NCBI GenBank assembly: GCA_963969495.1
Contig: OZ018323.1
Span: 78,695,685-78,759,684 of the forward strand
From: Ceratothoa steindachneri
Lineage: Eukaryota; Arthropoda; Malacostraca; Isopoda; Cymothoidae
Direction: 5' to 3'
Length of the DNA: 64,000 nt
Below, one piece after another: positions 1-11,711 of this stretch. The translations under genes and the position numbers were made by a program. Below the pieces are notes generated by a model. The model was not told where the DNA came from, made no database searches, and worked only from the letters and a program-made list of their open reading frames with translations. Position 1 is the stretch's first letter, and each line of letters starts with the position of its first letter.

Positions 1-88
1 ACTTGAACATAGAAGCCTGATAAAAAATGTTAATTTAACAGAAAAGTGTTCACACGGATTGATATAGAGGATTTTGCATCTTGAACTC

Positions 89-342
<254 letters not shown>

Positions 343-364
343 CTATACGTCGAGTCTTTCATGC

Positions 365-407
365 CATATATATATATATATATATACTCGGGCTTAGCCC
401 GAGTATA
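365..407. repeat. Short (TA)n with adjoining 25-bp palindrome
   Basis: A short TA array runs to about 386. It overlaps a perfect palindrome at 383-407 whose half-site is ACTCGGGCT, centred on T395. It may be an end of the palindromic structure upstream. No gene is present. Confidence 0.8.
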
Positions 408-494
408 AATTTAGTAAAGTGAACTTGTATTTGCAAGCTCATTTAATTTCAGCCAACACTGACTTCAAGTAAGTAATTGCTCGTATTTCCATAG

Positions 495-598
495 TAAAAA
501 GCATTTTGAACGACTTGGGCAAGGAGAAGGAGATGCACGGCAGGATATTATACGAGTTCGCCATCAAACCAAGACGACTGGAGTTCATGTATAAATGA
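495..598 (+). other. Possible 3'-terminal coding exon, unidentified
   Basis: A potential splice acceptor (TTTCCATAG, ending at 494) precedes an open stretch of about 34 codons that ends in TGA at 596-598. The stretch is richer in G and C than its surroundings and reads as a charged, amphipathic peptide ending FAIKPRRLEFMYK. I do not recognise the family. A second frame is also open over the same stretch, which weakens the case. No partner exon was seen. Confidence 0.2.
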
Positions 599-759
599 AT
601 CGAGTATTTTTTATAGTAAAACTATATTTCTGTCTTATTGTTAAATTATTAGTGCACATATAAGTCTGCGGTGTGCATTACGTCTATTACATTCTTTTAT
701 ACCTGTCATATGCGAAACCTGTGATGAGCTCGAGTGACGCTGATGACCTGGAATCGCCT

Positions 760-764
<5 letters not shown>

Positions 765-841
<77 letters not shown>
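765..841. repeat. (TA)n microsatellite
   Basis: A TA array of about 77 bp directly abuts the hAT-like terminus that starts at 842. The reading frames through it are artefacts. Confidence 0.98.
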
Positions 842-844
<3 letters not shown>

Positions 845-3342
845 TGGCAGTTTTAGATAAAGGCCACATAGGCAATTGCCCAGGGCGGCATCCTCTAGGT
901 GGCGCCACGAGAATGAGAGAGAGAGAGAAAAAAAAATCATTACAATTTATTTGTGCTCAGTGCTCAGCGCTCATTTGCGCGTCAGAGATCATATCATGTG
1001 TGGCAATGGGATCTCTCTACAGGTGTGACGCTGGCCCCTTCACTGCTCACATTAAGTGGATGAAACCAAACCAATAAAGATGGGTAGAGGGTGAGTTTCC
1101 CTCTAGGCCTAGCCCTCAGGTAAATTATGTGGTTAAACGTCTATTACAACACAAATTGCTTACAAATAACGCGTACTCCATTCATAATAGTGTATAATAT
1201 TGAATATATCACATACCAAGTGTCTCATATGCATATTATTTCACTGTGAAAATGTTAAATAATAAAAATAAGCAAATCTGCGAACCAAGATGAATCGGTT
1301 TTGTCCTGACTTCCATTTGAAGTGACCGGTAATGAAGATAATGTTGATAGTGCCAAGTGCCAAACATGGAAAACAAAAGGTCAAAGCCACTAGGTGTACA
1401 ATTTCAAAATAGGAGAAAAGAAGGAGAGAAAGGAAAAAGATAAAGGTATGGAACCATGTCAACTCCTTATATAGACCATATTATGGAGTGGTTGTATTGA
1501 AATAAGCTAACGTTACTTGGTATAACTCAACTGTTCATTTATCGCTACTGAAAGTTTTAATTGTGTAATTAATATATTTTATTTTCAATGCAATTTAAGG
1601 AACACTTCTGAAATATATTGGATCGTCTTTTGTGGCTAGTCAGGATGAGGAAACATCTACGTCCTCCTCAGTCACACAAGCCACCACACAAATTATTTCG
1701 AACCCTCAGGATGAATAGCTGTTCATCTCCGCGCGCATGATGTTGTGTGTTCTGTATGGAAAGTAATTTAATTTTAATTTTATTTTATTTCTCAATGTAA
1801 TTAAATGATTTTTGTGAATGTGTGATGTACAGATGCTGTGAATAATACTTATGACCTTTTTTTCTCTCTAGTATAAATTTCTGAAACGGAATGCCTGGTA
1901 AATCCTCCCGCGTAGAATGAACTACTATTCACTCACCCTGCTAGCTGGCCTTCAGCTCTGACTTACAGAATTTTAATGCATTAGGTTTACAGAGGACCAA
2001 ATGAGGTACCACCTAACAACGTTTTTCCAATGAATGAGAGTGATGGAAGAAGTTGCCAGCGCCACTATCAATATTTCAGGAAGACATTAGTTAGTGGTGA
2101 AAATATCCTGATAAGATAGTTGGTATATTCAGAAAAACAATAGCGTTTTCTACTTTTACGTAAATTATTTTCCAATATGGAGACTAATTTAACAAGCTTA
2201 ACGACTGGAAACATGCAAGCTCTTTGCTCACCTCAGAACATATCCATTTCATGAAAACGTGGAAAGAACTTGCAGTGAAGATTAATAAAGGATAAAGAAT
2301 TAACAAGCAAAAAGATTGAACTTCTGGAGGATGAGGTACAAAGGTGGAGAGAGGTGCTGAAACATTTCACTATTATTGTGAAGTCACTAGCAGTTCCTAA
2401 AATCAAATGAGAATTTTCTCGAAGAAGAAGAAGAATTAATGGCACAGTTTCATTTCATAATGAAAGAACATCTTGTCCGAGTCCAAAACACACACAAAAT
2501 AAACTTATAGATTTAATTGGCATCAAGATAATTTCAGTGATGGTGAATAACATCAAGCAGGCAAAGTTTTTTTTAATCATATAAAAGAACATTTCTTGAG
2601 GTTTATGGAGACAGACGAGTCCACAGGCAAGCATGTGGTATCCCTTAATCTGATAAGACTTGAGGATTTAAAAGTCTCTTTTTCAGACAACAGAGGACAG
2701 GCATAATGAGGACAACATGCGTTGAAAAAAAACAGGGAAGTTCAGGCCAGGGTCATAGAATTCAGTCTTAGAGGTAAGTTTGTGCCAGGCGGGGCTCATG
2801 CATTGAATTTGTTGCAGCTAATGCTACTAAAGTATGAGCTAATGCCACAAATTACTTTGGCATTGTGAAGAAACTGTATACCTTGTTTTTGGCCTCCACA
2901 GAAAGATGGACGATCTTGAAAAAAACATGTAAACATTACTTTGAAGATGTGGACTGATCTGATATAAGATGGGAAAGCAAAGTGAAGTGTGTTGAACCTA
3001 TGAGATAGATATCATAAAGATTGAGTCGCAGTCCCTCTCAGAGGAGGTGGGATCATACCGCTTCAGCATTTGTACAGTGGTGTGGTATGACATCTTTAGC
3101 CAGATCAGAAATGTAGGCAGTCTTTCACCATGCATGTTTACATATCAGATGGTCTTCTTAAAAAGACAGAAAAATCTCTATTTTTTAGTGTTGTGAATAG
3201 TGAGTTGATTAACTCTTCTTGTCCAAAGCATTTCATTGCGTTGTTGACCGTGTGTTAACCATCTGAACAGTTGTGCATATGTCTATTGGGGAAGGCTACA
3301 TTGTGGATGGGCGGTCCTCCCAGGCCATCATACAACCCAGGA

Positions 3343-3345
<3 letters not shown>
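842..3345 (+). mobile_element. hAT transposon relic, ZMYM1-like group
   Basis: The left end starts CAGTGGCAGTTTTAG and continues through a GGGCGGCA block, which is the usual look of a hAT terminus. The interior from 1366 to about 3265 reads as a broken ZMYM1/DUF4371-type transposase. I could not find a matching right terminal repeat before the TA array at 3347, so the right boundary is approximate and the 3' end may be lost. No 8-bp duplication could be checked because the left flank is TA repeat. Confidence 0.7.
1366..3265 (+). pseudogene. Decayed ZMYM1-like (DUF4371/hAT) transposase
   Basis: The reading starts at ATG 1366 with a basic N-terminus (MENKRSKPLGVQFQNRRKEG) typical of the ZMYM1-like group. 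Scattered blocks follow in the expected order. They are a Ser/Thr-rich stretch near 1620-1710 (SQDEETSTSSS), a helical block near 2235-2400 (WKELAV then RWREVLKHF), a KLIDLIGIKIISVMV block near 2500, the LRFMETDESTGKHVV block near 2600, an RGQA/NMR block near 2700, the PGGAHALNLL region near 2790, FGIVKKLYTL near 2860, and SQSLSEEVGSYRFSICTVVW near 3030-3090. These blocks lie in all three frames with several stops, so the gene is dead. Family members are DDE transposases that bind hAT ends. The assignment rests on remembered family pattern rather than a search. Confidence 0.72.

Positions 3346-3417
<72 letters not shown>
3346..3417. repeat. (TA)n microsatellite
   Basis: The TA array ends with ATATGTATA directly at the left mariner terminal repeat. 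It is probably the expanded TA target site of that insertion. Confidence 0.97.
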
Positions 3418-3418
<1 letters not shown>

Positions 3419-3526
3419 AAAGGGTCTTTCAATAAGGTCGCTCAATTTTTAAATGTAAATAAAACAAGTTTTGTGTGGTATATGCCCCCTCAATTTATTT
3501 TAAATTTGAAAGTAGATTTTATGGCA

Positions 3527-3713
3527 TTAAGTGTGGAATATGACGTCGTTCAATTGTCCGCCGCGGCTTCGCTTGGTGGAACGTATTCGGGAGGCCCAAT
3601 TTTCGATGACTTTGGCGCATAATTCTGGCTGAATTTGCTGGATGGTGTTCGCTATGTTGACTTTGAGGATATCAGCTGTTTGCGGATTATTCGCATGCAT
3701 AGACCTGCAATTT
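3527..3713 (-). pseudogene. Mariner transposase C-terminal fragment (downstream half)
   Basis: Read on the minus strand this gives QVYA, then NPQTADILKVNIANTIQQI, QPELCAKVIENW and RIRSTKRSRGGQLN, ending at a TAA whose complement lies at 3527-3529. This is the usual tail of mariner-type transposases, where helices follow the final acidic catalytic residue. A frameshift lies near 3690. It continues directly from the fragment at 9770-9833 when the retrotransposon between them is ignored. Confidence 0.75.
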
Positions 3714-3797
3714 AAGGTTTAAGGTAAGGAACCGGTGTGTCGATGCCCAATCCAAGTGGATTCTATATGGCAGCAAGGATGAAACGAGGCAAATCAT

Positions 3798-6700
3798 CTA
3801 TAAAAGGTTGAGGAGACTACTTTGTGACAAAAATTTAAAAAACGACGAGTTAAAAGATTCCTCCGCCAATATGAATCGAAGACCGGTATGTTGAGGAATA
3901 GTTAAAAGGGTCGGGAAACAGGACAACCGGAGAATGGCGAAATGCGTGCAATCCAATAAAAGGTGGGCAACCGATTGGTTCCCACCGCAAAATCGACAGC
4001 AAGGGCTGATATGAACATCACCCGAAACAAGAAGGCCGTGAGTAAGTCTCGAGTGGACAATGCGAACTCGGCAAAGGGCCACCTCCAACGACCGCATTCT
4101 ATGACGGCTCGAGGGCCAAGAGTGAACGGAATTTTTAATTATGTATAGTTTGGATGATGAACAGTCATCCCATTCATTCTGCCACAGTTGAAAAATATAT
4201 TTTCTTATTGAAGGAATGTAGTCCCCAAAAGGCAGAGCCGTGTTCTCAGGGGTCACAGAATGTGCTGAGCAGGCCAGCGGATCAGCCCTCTCGTTGCCCA
4301 GGACCCCCAATGTCCACGGACCCAGCAAAATATAATTCTATATCGAGACACATTTTGGATCAGCCAGTTGCAAATTTCTGTGACTAGGGTATGGGACGCA
4401 TTAAAAGATCTAATTGACTGTAAGACACTCCTTGAGTCGGAAAAAAAATGACAAAATCAATAAAAGGTAAAATTTGGATGAGTCTAAAGGCTAGAAGGAT
4501 TGCTGAAAGTTCAGCGGTAAAAATGGATGCTGCTGGCGGCGAAGATAGAGTTAGGAACTCTCCTCCTGGGTAGATGGCTGCCGCGCCCACGCCACCGTCC
4601 GACTTAGAGCCATCCGTGTATAGTGGGCAGCATTGTTTGTGTGAGATCGAATGCTCTAAGAACAGGCTCTTAATGATGCGAGGGTCCATGGAGGACTTCT
4701 CCAGGCTCCACATGTTGGTACAAACTATGGGGAGAGGAGCACGCCAGCTATGGGTCAGTAAGATGGAAGGGTAAGGACTCTTGGAGTACCCAGGTTAGAG
4801 AGATGATCTCCTATGCGAAGGTTTAAGGGGCGGGGTAAAGATGGCAACTTATTATATGCCGGCGTTGATTCAGCAGCATACAGGCATCTGTAGACCTCTG
4901 ATACAAGGGTATGCTGTAGTCGGCAGAGGTATCGCATGCAGATTTGAAGTCTATGGCAGGGCAAAGAGAGTACCCCCACTCTCGCAATAAAGGCTTTTGA
5001 CAGGATAAGTACGGAAGGCTTCCCTAGAAAAGCGAACTCCCAGGTTTCGAATGGAGTTCAGCATTTTGGGGGCTGAAGGGAAAGCCGAAGAGTAAATTTG
5101 ACAGCTACAATCCAGTTTGGATTGGACGAGGGATGTGTATAATGTCCACAATGTTTGTCGGTCGCTGCCCCACGAAGTGTGTGAGAGGACTTTCAAAATG
5201 TCTAGAGCCCGCAGACAGCCCGTTCGAAGTCGGCGTAGGTGTGGTAACCAGGATAACTTTGGATCGAGAATTACGCCAAGAAACCGAAACTCAGAGACAA
5301 ACTCTACATCTTCGCCTTGTAGGGAGATAGATGGCGGAACAAGAACCCCTCTGCCTCAGTGGAAATATATTGCTTTGGTTTTGTTCGTGAAAAAGCGGAA
5401 TCCCTTAAGTTGTGCTCTTTTGGAGACAGCATCGACCTCCAGTTGTAGCCGACGCGAAGCTGATGGAAGGTGAGGTGAGGAACAGTATAGTGCTAAATCA
5501 TCGATAAACAGAGTTGCCGCTACACCCTCTGGGAGAGACGAACTAATATCATTGATGGCAATTATAAAACATAAAACACTTAAAAAAATTGCCCTGAGGA
5601 ACTCCCTCCTCTTTGGGTTGCAGGTCAGAGTATGTGTCTCCAACACGTACCTTGAAGGGTCGAGATGCTAAAAAACTTTGAATAAGTGACGGTAAAAGGC
5701 CTCTCATTCCCCAGACGTATAGCTGCTTCAAGATGCCGTATCTCCATGTTGTGTCGTAGGCTTTCTCGATATCGAAAAATATGGCCAGGACTCGTTGTTT
5801 TAATGAGAAAGCTTTCCGGACCGATCCCTCGAAACGTACTAGTAGGTCAAGGGTACTATGACCTTTGCCGAAGTCACATTGAAATGGGGAGAGAAGGTGA
5901 TTGGTTTCTAGGAACCAGTTTAGGCGCTCCAATATCATTTTTTCCAGCAACTCACTCAAACAGCTGGTGAGAGCTATAGGGCGGTAATGATCTGCGTCCA
6001 ACCCATCCCTGCCTGGTTTGACAAAGGAAAAGATGATCCCAATGCGCCATGATGAGGGGTTAAAAACCCTTCACTAATATAGGGTTGTACAAATCAAGTA
6101 AGAAGAGAGTAAGAGAGTAAAGTGTGGATGTAGGTGCCGAATCATATCGAAATGGATCTCAAGGCCAGGGAAAGTAGATCTGCAAAGGGACAAAGCGCTA
6201 TGCAGCTCATGGATGCTGAATAGAGCGTTATATGGAGGGTTAGATTTTGTTGTGAAGTTGAGAGAATGAGATTTTTCCTTTGATTTGTAGGATTGAAAAA
6301 CCTTATCGTAACGGCTGACACTGATGACGGCGCGGAAATGGTCAGCAAAACAATTGCTGACCACCAGGCCGTCATTCTCCAAGGAACCGTCTAAGTTGAG
6401 TGTGGGGGTATGATGGTCAGCATAACGGCCCCTGATCTTATTAATTCTACTCCAGATCTTAGCAGTAGGTGTCATAGAGGAAATTGATGAAACGTAACGG
6501 CGCAATGAATTTCGGCGAGCGCACGAGCTCGGTTTCGGTCGACCTTGTTGCACAAAGTTGGGTTCTTTCGGAATCGGTCATGGGCTAACTTGTAATTTTT
6601 GATTGCTGTTGCACACGTCGAGGTCCACCAGGGCACGGTTGAGTGGCCCGTGGCGGGTCGCCTCCGTGGGATGGTCTGTGTTGCAGCATTGTAGATAGTC

Positions 6701-7495
6701 GATGTAAAGTATTCTACTGCCGCGTCCACTTCATTGAAGGTCCCCAAGGATGCACTTGTAAAGTACGCCTCTTGGAAACCTTCCCAATCTGCATAACCTA
6801 AGTGCCACTTAAGGGGCATGGTTGTATGAGGGCTAACTTGAAGGGCCGACAAGACAATAGGGAAGTGGTTACTCCCATGGAGATTGTCAAGAATTGACCA
6901 TCGGAATTCTGTGAAGCAATTCGGGAACAAACAGACAGGTCAACAAAGCTAAAAGACTCCGTATGGACATGATAAGAGGTAAAATCACCAGTTTAAAACT
7001 CAAAGAAAGTCATAAAACAAGAGACTCTAAAACACTGCCTTTGGCATTTTGAGTGATGTCACCCCAGTATGGGTAACGGGCGTTAAAATCTCCTAGTAAT
7101 AAGAATGAGGAGGGCAACTGGTCTATAAGTTCTAAAAGGTCGAGTCTTGACAATGATAAACAAGGAGGTAGATAAATAGATCAAACGGTAAAAAGCTTAG
7201 TAAGAAAAACCCTCACGGCAACAGCTTGGAGGGTAGTATTTAGGGAGATAGGAGAAACATGGTGGGATGAAGATACCATGATTGCCCCCCCCTTCCCCCT
7301 TTCCTGAGAGGAGCTTCCAGCAGGAGCAATAGACTTGAATGTGAGAAAGTCAGATAAGGGCGGAAAGGTCCGTATACCTAGTTTATTCTCCTGAAGACAA
7401 ATAACAGCGGGTTGGATAGTCGTCAAAAGAATTTTGAGTTCTTCCCACTTTGGAAGAACGCCTTGGCAATTCCATTGTAAAATGGAAGAAATCAT
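3798..7495 (-). pseudogene. Element A ORF2: endonuclease / RT / RNase H polyprotein, broken
   Basis: ATG at 7495 begins MISSILQWNCQG, the usual start of an APE-type endonuclease. QENKLGIRT follows, and the endonuclease block LHGSNHFPIVL lies near 6870. The RT domain starts with HYRPIALTSCLSELLEKM near 5980, continues with FFDIEKAYDTTWRYGI and EGVPQG, and has its active site at ATLFIDDLALY near 5490 (an F-x-D-D type box). RNase H shows YTDGSKSDGGVG near 4610 and TAELSAILL near 4530. A C-x2-C...H-x4-C zinc motif (CRFCGGNQSVAHLLLDC) sits near 3970. The coding sequence is spread over all frames with at least six breaks. The family nicks target DNA and reverse-transcribes its own RNA there. Confidence 0.85.
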
Positions 7496-7589
7496 GTGTG
7501 GCGAATAGATACCACTGTGGATATCCTTTTCTCTTTTGTGACCGATATTATATTTGAGGTTCGTCCCAAAGAGCTTGAGAGACAGAGAG

Positions 7590-9246
7590 CTAACTTTGAG
7601 GAGCCTGCTTTTGCAGGGGGAGAGATCCTAGATGGAGCAGTAACTGGGGCTTTTTCGTGGGTGTTGAAGAACCGACCGAGGCCCTTGATTGTAATTCGGG
7701 CCAACAACCTGGCGGAAAAGGAAGGTCGAGAAGGGATTTTCGGCCGGTAGATCCAGATTCATGGGTCGAGGGTATTTTCGGTGTCCGGGGAGTTGGTCCA
7801 ACCGCCGCGATTGGTGATGTTGGAGTATCAACTGCTTCCATCGGATCATGAGTTGAAGGGTGAGCGGAACGAACAGGTGATCTGTTCGAGGTGTGTGGAG
7901 CTGGGTGTATATCCTCCATCGTTTGGATCAGGATGGGGCCTAAGTCCTGTGAAGGGCGGGACGCACTTAAGGGCATAGAATGTTCAGCCATAGGGGAGGA
8001 GTCCATTGAAGATTCTCGGGGTTCGGCCGAGTCAGCTACAGAGGCTGCCCGTTTATTGGTGGTCGATGACCCAGGGTAGGAATCCTTTCCCTTACCACTA
8101 GGCTTTGAGTCTCGGTGCCGGGTGGATGAACTCGATATTGAGGATTCTTTCAAATAGCGTCTGATGTCTTCAAGTGTCTCACCCTGACCGTCTCTCCCAG
8201 CTAGAGCTGCTGAAGAGAGGGACGCTGCATTGGTTATCTCGGTATGAGAGTGATGCTTAGACTGCATATTCTGAATGTTTCCGACGTTGCGAGTAGATGT
8301 AGGATGAAGTGCTTCAGGCTGGTTGGACCTCGCGCGTAATGGTCGGTTTCGTCTAGCGTCACGTAAAACGTCAGAGAAGAGCCGGCCGAGTGGGTGAGGT
8401 TTGTGCTCGAGCACGCTGGCGGGCCTCTTTTATATCTAGACGTAGGGAGTCGCGCAAAGCGAGAACCTCATTTTCATATAAAAATATAGAGCAGAGTTTT
8501 GACGCAGCACTGTGGGTACCTCCGCAGTTGGCACAGCGGGGTGTTTTAGTGCATTCGGGGCCATGGTAGTCAGAGCTACAATTCACGAAGGAGCGAGGGT
8601 GCCTTCAGGCACGGCCAACATGTCCAAATTGATTGTAATTGGAGCAGCGTTTGGGTAGTTCGATGTAGTGACTTACCAGGACAAAAAGGTACCCAACTTT
8701 AATATACTGCGGCAGTTCTTGTCGTTCAAATGTTAAAATCAGTGTGGCGGTTGGGACTTTAGTGGAGCCGAATGTATTAGTTACCCTGTGTACGTATGTG
8801 ACACGTTGGGTACTGAGCTTATTCTGAAGGAGGGTGGGGTCGTAGTCCTTTAGTTCGTTTGAACGGACGACACCTTTCACAAAATTCAGACGCGGATGGG
8901 GCGAAACAGTTATTGGAATTTTAGCTATCGAAGATAGATTTCGCACAAGGTTTTTTTGAGAGTGGGGTGACACCTCGACTACGACATAACTACTACCTCT
9001 TGACCACATCCGGCGCGGCTCATCACAGCGGGACTCAAAAGATTCATTGACGTCAAGCACATCGACTTTTGCCAGTTGGGTGTCGGATGATGAACTCATG
9101 ACAAGGAAGCGGGGATAATTGAAATCTGGGTCTACTTCTTTGGAATAGGTGTCCAACGAGCGAGGAAAGGCTGAAATGGAAACTAAGGAACGTTTGGCAC
9201 GAGAACTCTTACGAGAAGAGGAGGTTTTTGGTTTATGGCTTGCCAT
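7590..9246 (-). pseudogene. Element A ORF1: gag-like RNA-binding protein, broken
   Basis: The chosen start is the MASHKP methionine at 9246, because the frame upstream of it is leader sequence. A basic Ser/Arg-rich N-terminus is followed by an RRM-like core (YPRFLVMSSSSD, then RNLSSIAKIPITVSPHPRLN and FVKGVVRSNELKDYD). The first zinc knuckle is degenerate (CSNYNQFGHVGRA then stop at about 8605). A second Cys-rich block, CANCGGTHSAASKLC, is intact near 8520 in another frame. A Ser/Pro-rich tail of about 270 codons ends near 7590. It corresponds to ORF1 of element C. Frame changes near 8600 and 8400 make it non-functional. Confidence 0.78.
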
Positions 9247-9654
9247 TGCAAAAAGAAAAAAAAATTCGCATTCTTCCCCGGATCTCCCCCTATGGAGGCC
9301 TGCAAGGGCCCGGCAATACTGCAACTCTACAATCAGTTACGTCCAGGATGACCTCTTGGAGAATGGATACGGATCCACTACACCATCTTTAAAAACCTAA
9401 GAGGCTGCCGGAGTTCTCCTACGCACGGAGAAAAGGGGCCAACGATGGGCTTCTCCCTGGGTATTCGGTAAACGAAGGCATTGCAGATGCCCAGCCTCTT
9501 TCACCTTCATGAAAGAACAATTTAGAATCAATCCATTAAACGAGCAAAGGTCGGGTATTCATAAAGTCCACTAGATAGGTGAAGTAAGAGGGGGAAATAA
9601 AGGGCAGTAGAAGAACGTAATAGGGGAGGAAAGAAAGAGCGGCATGTTAAAAGT

Positions 9655-9769
9655 CTTGTTGGTAGCACTATAGCTCCCCTAAGGGGCCCGGGGCTGACCC
9701 CCCTCGCAACGAGAAGGCCAAAGCCTCTCTGGGAACAACCCGTGAAAAAAATCCCAGAGAGGGAGGGGG
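9655..9769 (-). other. Element A 5' leader with strong hairpins
   Basis: This is the 5' extremity of element A. It contains a perfect 11-bp stem, CCTCTCTGGGA pairing with TCCCAGAGAGG, at about 9724-9762, and a CCCCTAAGGGG palindrome near 9679. Elements C and D also begin with a CCCC-GTAA/TTAA-GGGG stem, so structured 5' ends look like a shared property of the lineage. No promoter motif could be fixed by eye. Confidence 0.6.
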
Positions 9770-9833
9770 CTTGTGATTTATGGTAGCTCCAAAGAAAGTA
9801 GTCTAATGGCGTTAAATTTCATGATCTCGGTGG
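9770..9833 (-). pseudogene. Mariner transposase fragment with the WPPRSPDLTPLD-type motif
   Basis: On the minus strand this reads SWPPRS, a stop in place of Pro, then [16 protein letters not shown]. This is the diagnostic block around the last catalytic acidic residue of mariner transposases. It is cut at the retrotransposon junction and resumes as QVYA at 3713. The copy has an in-frame stop and lacks everything upstream of the motif. Confidence 0.8.
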
Positions 9834-9969
9834 CCAGCTGACCCTGCCCTGAAATCACATTGTGACTTGCCAAGTACTACTGAACAGTTCACATTGAGGT
9901 TGCCAGATGTCGCTTTAACAACACGGACACTATCGCCTAACAAAGCTTGAGCGTCCTTGTTGAAAGACC

Positions 9970-9971
<2 letters not shown>

Positions 9972-10064
<93 letters not shown>
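9972..10064. repeat. (TA)n followed by (TG)n microsatellite
   Basis: A TA array of about 78 bp passes into a 14-bp TG run. It abuts the right mariner terminus at 9974 and mirrors the array at 3346-3417. Confidence 0.97.
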
Positions 10065-10236
10065 CGACTTGGTAGACAATTACCAGTCCATTTGAGTACA
10101 TACAATCTTATATGCAACTTTATTTTGATTACTGTCCTTCTATTTTAGTTAACTGCATATCTCTTTTTTGCTTATAATATAGTGCTATCATAATAATAAA
10201 CGTTAGGCATGAATATAGTCTATAGGTGGTATTCAC

Positions 10237-10622
10237 CAGAGTTGGGCGGTCTGCTACATTAATCCGCTACTTGCCGACTTTCTAAATGGTAGCGGAGTAG
10301 CGGAAGTGGTTTCTATAAGCCAAAAGTAGCGGACTAAAAAAATTAGAAAACGCTACCGCTACCTATTTTACATTTTATTTACAATAAAACTGCTAATTTG
10401 CGATGTAATATACAGTAGTTTTTCTTAAAACTTATCAAAAACCAGTGACAAGCTGTTTTGGGGGGCAGCGCTTTAGTAGCGCTTTACAATAAAAAAATAG
10501 CGATGGCAAAGTAGTGGGTAGCAGTTTCACGATTTTGTAAAGGTAGCGCTATTAGCGGTAGCTCTTTCAGCCAAGGTAGCGGAGTAGTGGATTAAAAAAT
10601 TTAGTAGCGGCGCCCACCTCTA
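10237..10622. mobile_element. Non-autonomous hAT (MITE), 386 bp, with 8-bp TSD
   Basis: The element starts CAGAGTTGGGCGG and ends CGCCCACCTCTA, giving imperfect terminal inverted repeats of the hAT form. It is flanked by perfect direct repeats GTATTCAC at 10229-10236 and 10623-10630, the 8-bp duplication expected of hAT insertion. The interior is AT-rich with repeated GGTAGCG(G/C) motifs on both strands. No transposase is encoded, so it would have relied on a hAT transposase supplied elsewhere. Confidence 0.9.
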
Positions 10623-10630
10623 GTATTCAC

Positions 10631-11662
10631 TACAAGAGCTTGTGTTTACAAACTATTTCGACAAAAGCTTTCATCTTTCTTTGGAAATATTTAATACTCA
10701 TTATCTCCAATAGCCCTACTGTTAGTTTTTATATTTAATTGCCAAGTTTTTCGGGCAAATACATATACATGTGTTTAAAATCTCTATTTTCAGCAGTGTA
10801 TGGCTGTTTCTTCGTTAATTAAATAATCCATTAACAAAATAACTTGTGTGCATTCTACCCTATTGGGCAAATTGATTTCTCAAAGCCATTTTTCTTTTAG
10901 TACTAGCTTTATTTATTCTTTTGTAATGTATCTGTAATAGAAATATAGGTATTCGGAGTAATTAATAAATAAGCAGTGATTTTTAAGGTCTTACTTGTCA
11001 TGCTCATAATATACAACTAAATATTAAAACAGAAATATCGTCCACGCTAACAGTTGGTAATGCTGCTCGACCCGGACAAAAAAAATCAACTAAATTTCTG
11101 ACGTCAGTCTGTTTGCAATGAGTGAGAAGTGAGGTGATAAAATCCTTGGTCAAAATTATATCTTTTAAAAATGGCTTTAAAAAGCTCTGTTTGTGAAGGT
11201 AGAATAATGTGGTCATGAAAAAAATCTATAAATGTGCTCAAAAATAAATTATTTGTCCTTAATTGTGAGTAAACCAAGTAGGTTCGATGATAATGCATGA
11301 TTCAGAAAAAAATATGGAGCTGAAGCTTCATAGCCCAGCTGGTGTGGAACCTATGATTTTTCAATGGCCCTTAACTTCTGGCTCTGGGGCGGTAAGCGAC
11401 TTTTAATTTTTCCTTTGTATCACACCAACATATATTTATTTTTAATCTTAAGATACCATTGCTCGTTTGCTGATTAATTCATTATCATTTATTCTCTAAG
11501 CGACTATAGATTGATTGTAGGTTGTTTTTGTTCCTTACTTGATGTTCGACCTATTTTCGATAACCTTAGTAAAATCTCCAATTATCTTTTATTAAAATCT
11601 CAAGTTTCTTTACTAAAATGCCCATTTCTGATATAATCTATCACAGACTTGTTAGGATAAGT
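10631..11662. other. No recognisable gene
   Basis: This is AT-rich sequence with only short open frames and no domain motif, microsatellite or splice-framed exon that I could support. The same holds for 10065-10228. Confidence 0.6.
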
Positions 11663-11711
11663 GGTAAATATCTAGATTAGCACTCACAGATTCCCTAGGA
11701 CCCAACCCAAG
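11663..11711. mobile_element. Terminal fragment of a MITE family
   Basis: GGTAAATATCTAGATTAG followed by a CCTAGGACCCAACCCAAG block matches, in reverse complement, the end at 26950-26997 and the terminal repeats of the intact element at 14260-14627. Only this end is present. It joins directly to a CR1-like fragment. Confidence 0.6.

Larger units (their letters stand above)
3714..9769 (-). mobile_element. Element A: near full-length I-type non-LTR retrotransposon, old
   Basis: A minus-strand element of about 6.06 kb carries a 5' leader with hairpins, gag-like ORF1 (about 9246-7590) and ORF2 with endonuclease, RT, RNase H and a terminal zinc motif (about 7495-3798). Its 3' end is a short CCTTAAA-type tail at the left (3714-3735). 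It interrupts a mariner gene. The flanking 10-mers CCTGCAATTT (3704-3713) and CTTGTGATTT (9770-9779) differ only by three transitions and are the likely target-site duplication. Stops and frameshifts in both ORFs show it is long dead. Confidence 0.85.
3418..9974 (-). mobile_element. Internally deleted mariner copy split by a non-LTR element
   Basis: The termini match as inverted repeats. The left end, 3418 onward, reads TAAAGGGTCTTTCAATAAGG, and the reverse complement of the right end, 9974 inward, reads TAAAGGGTCTTTCAACAAGG. Both ends abut TA arrays, as expected for TA-targeted mariner insertion. Only about 500 bp of mariner sequence remains (3418-3713 and 9770-9974). The transposase N-terminus and the first two catalytic acidic residues are missing, while the C-terminal coding region is split by element A (3714-9769). 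The element was therefore a deleted, non-autonomous mariner before the retrotransposon arrived. Confidence 0.82.
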
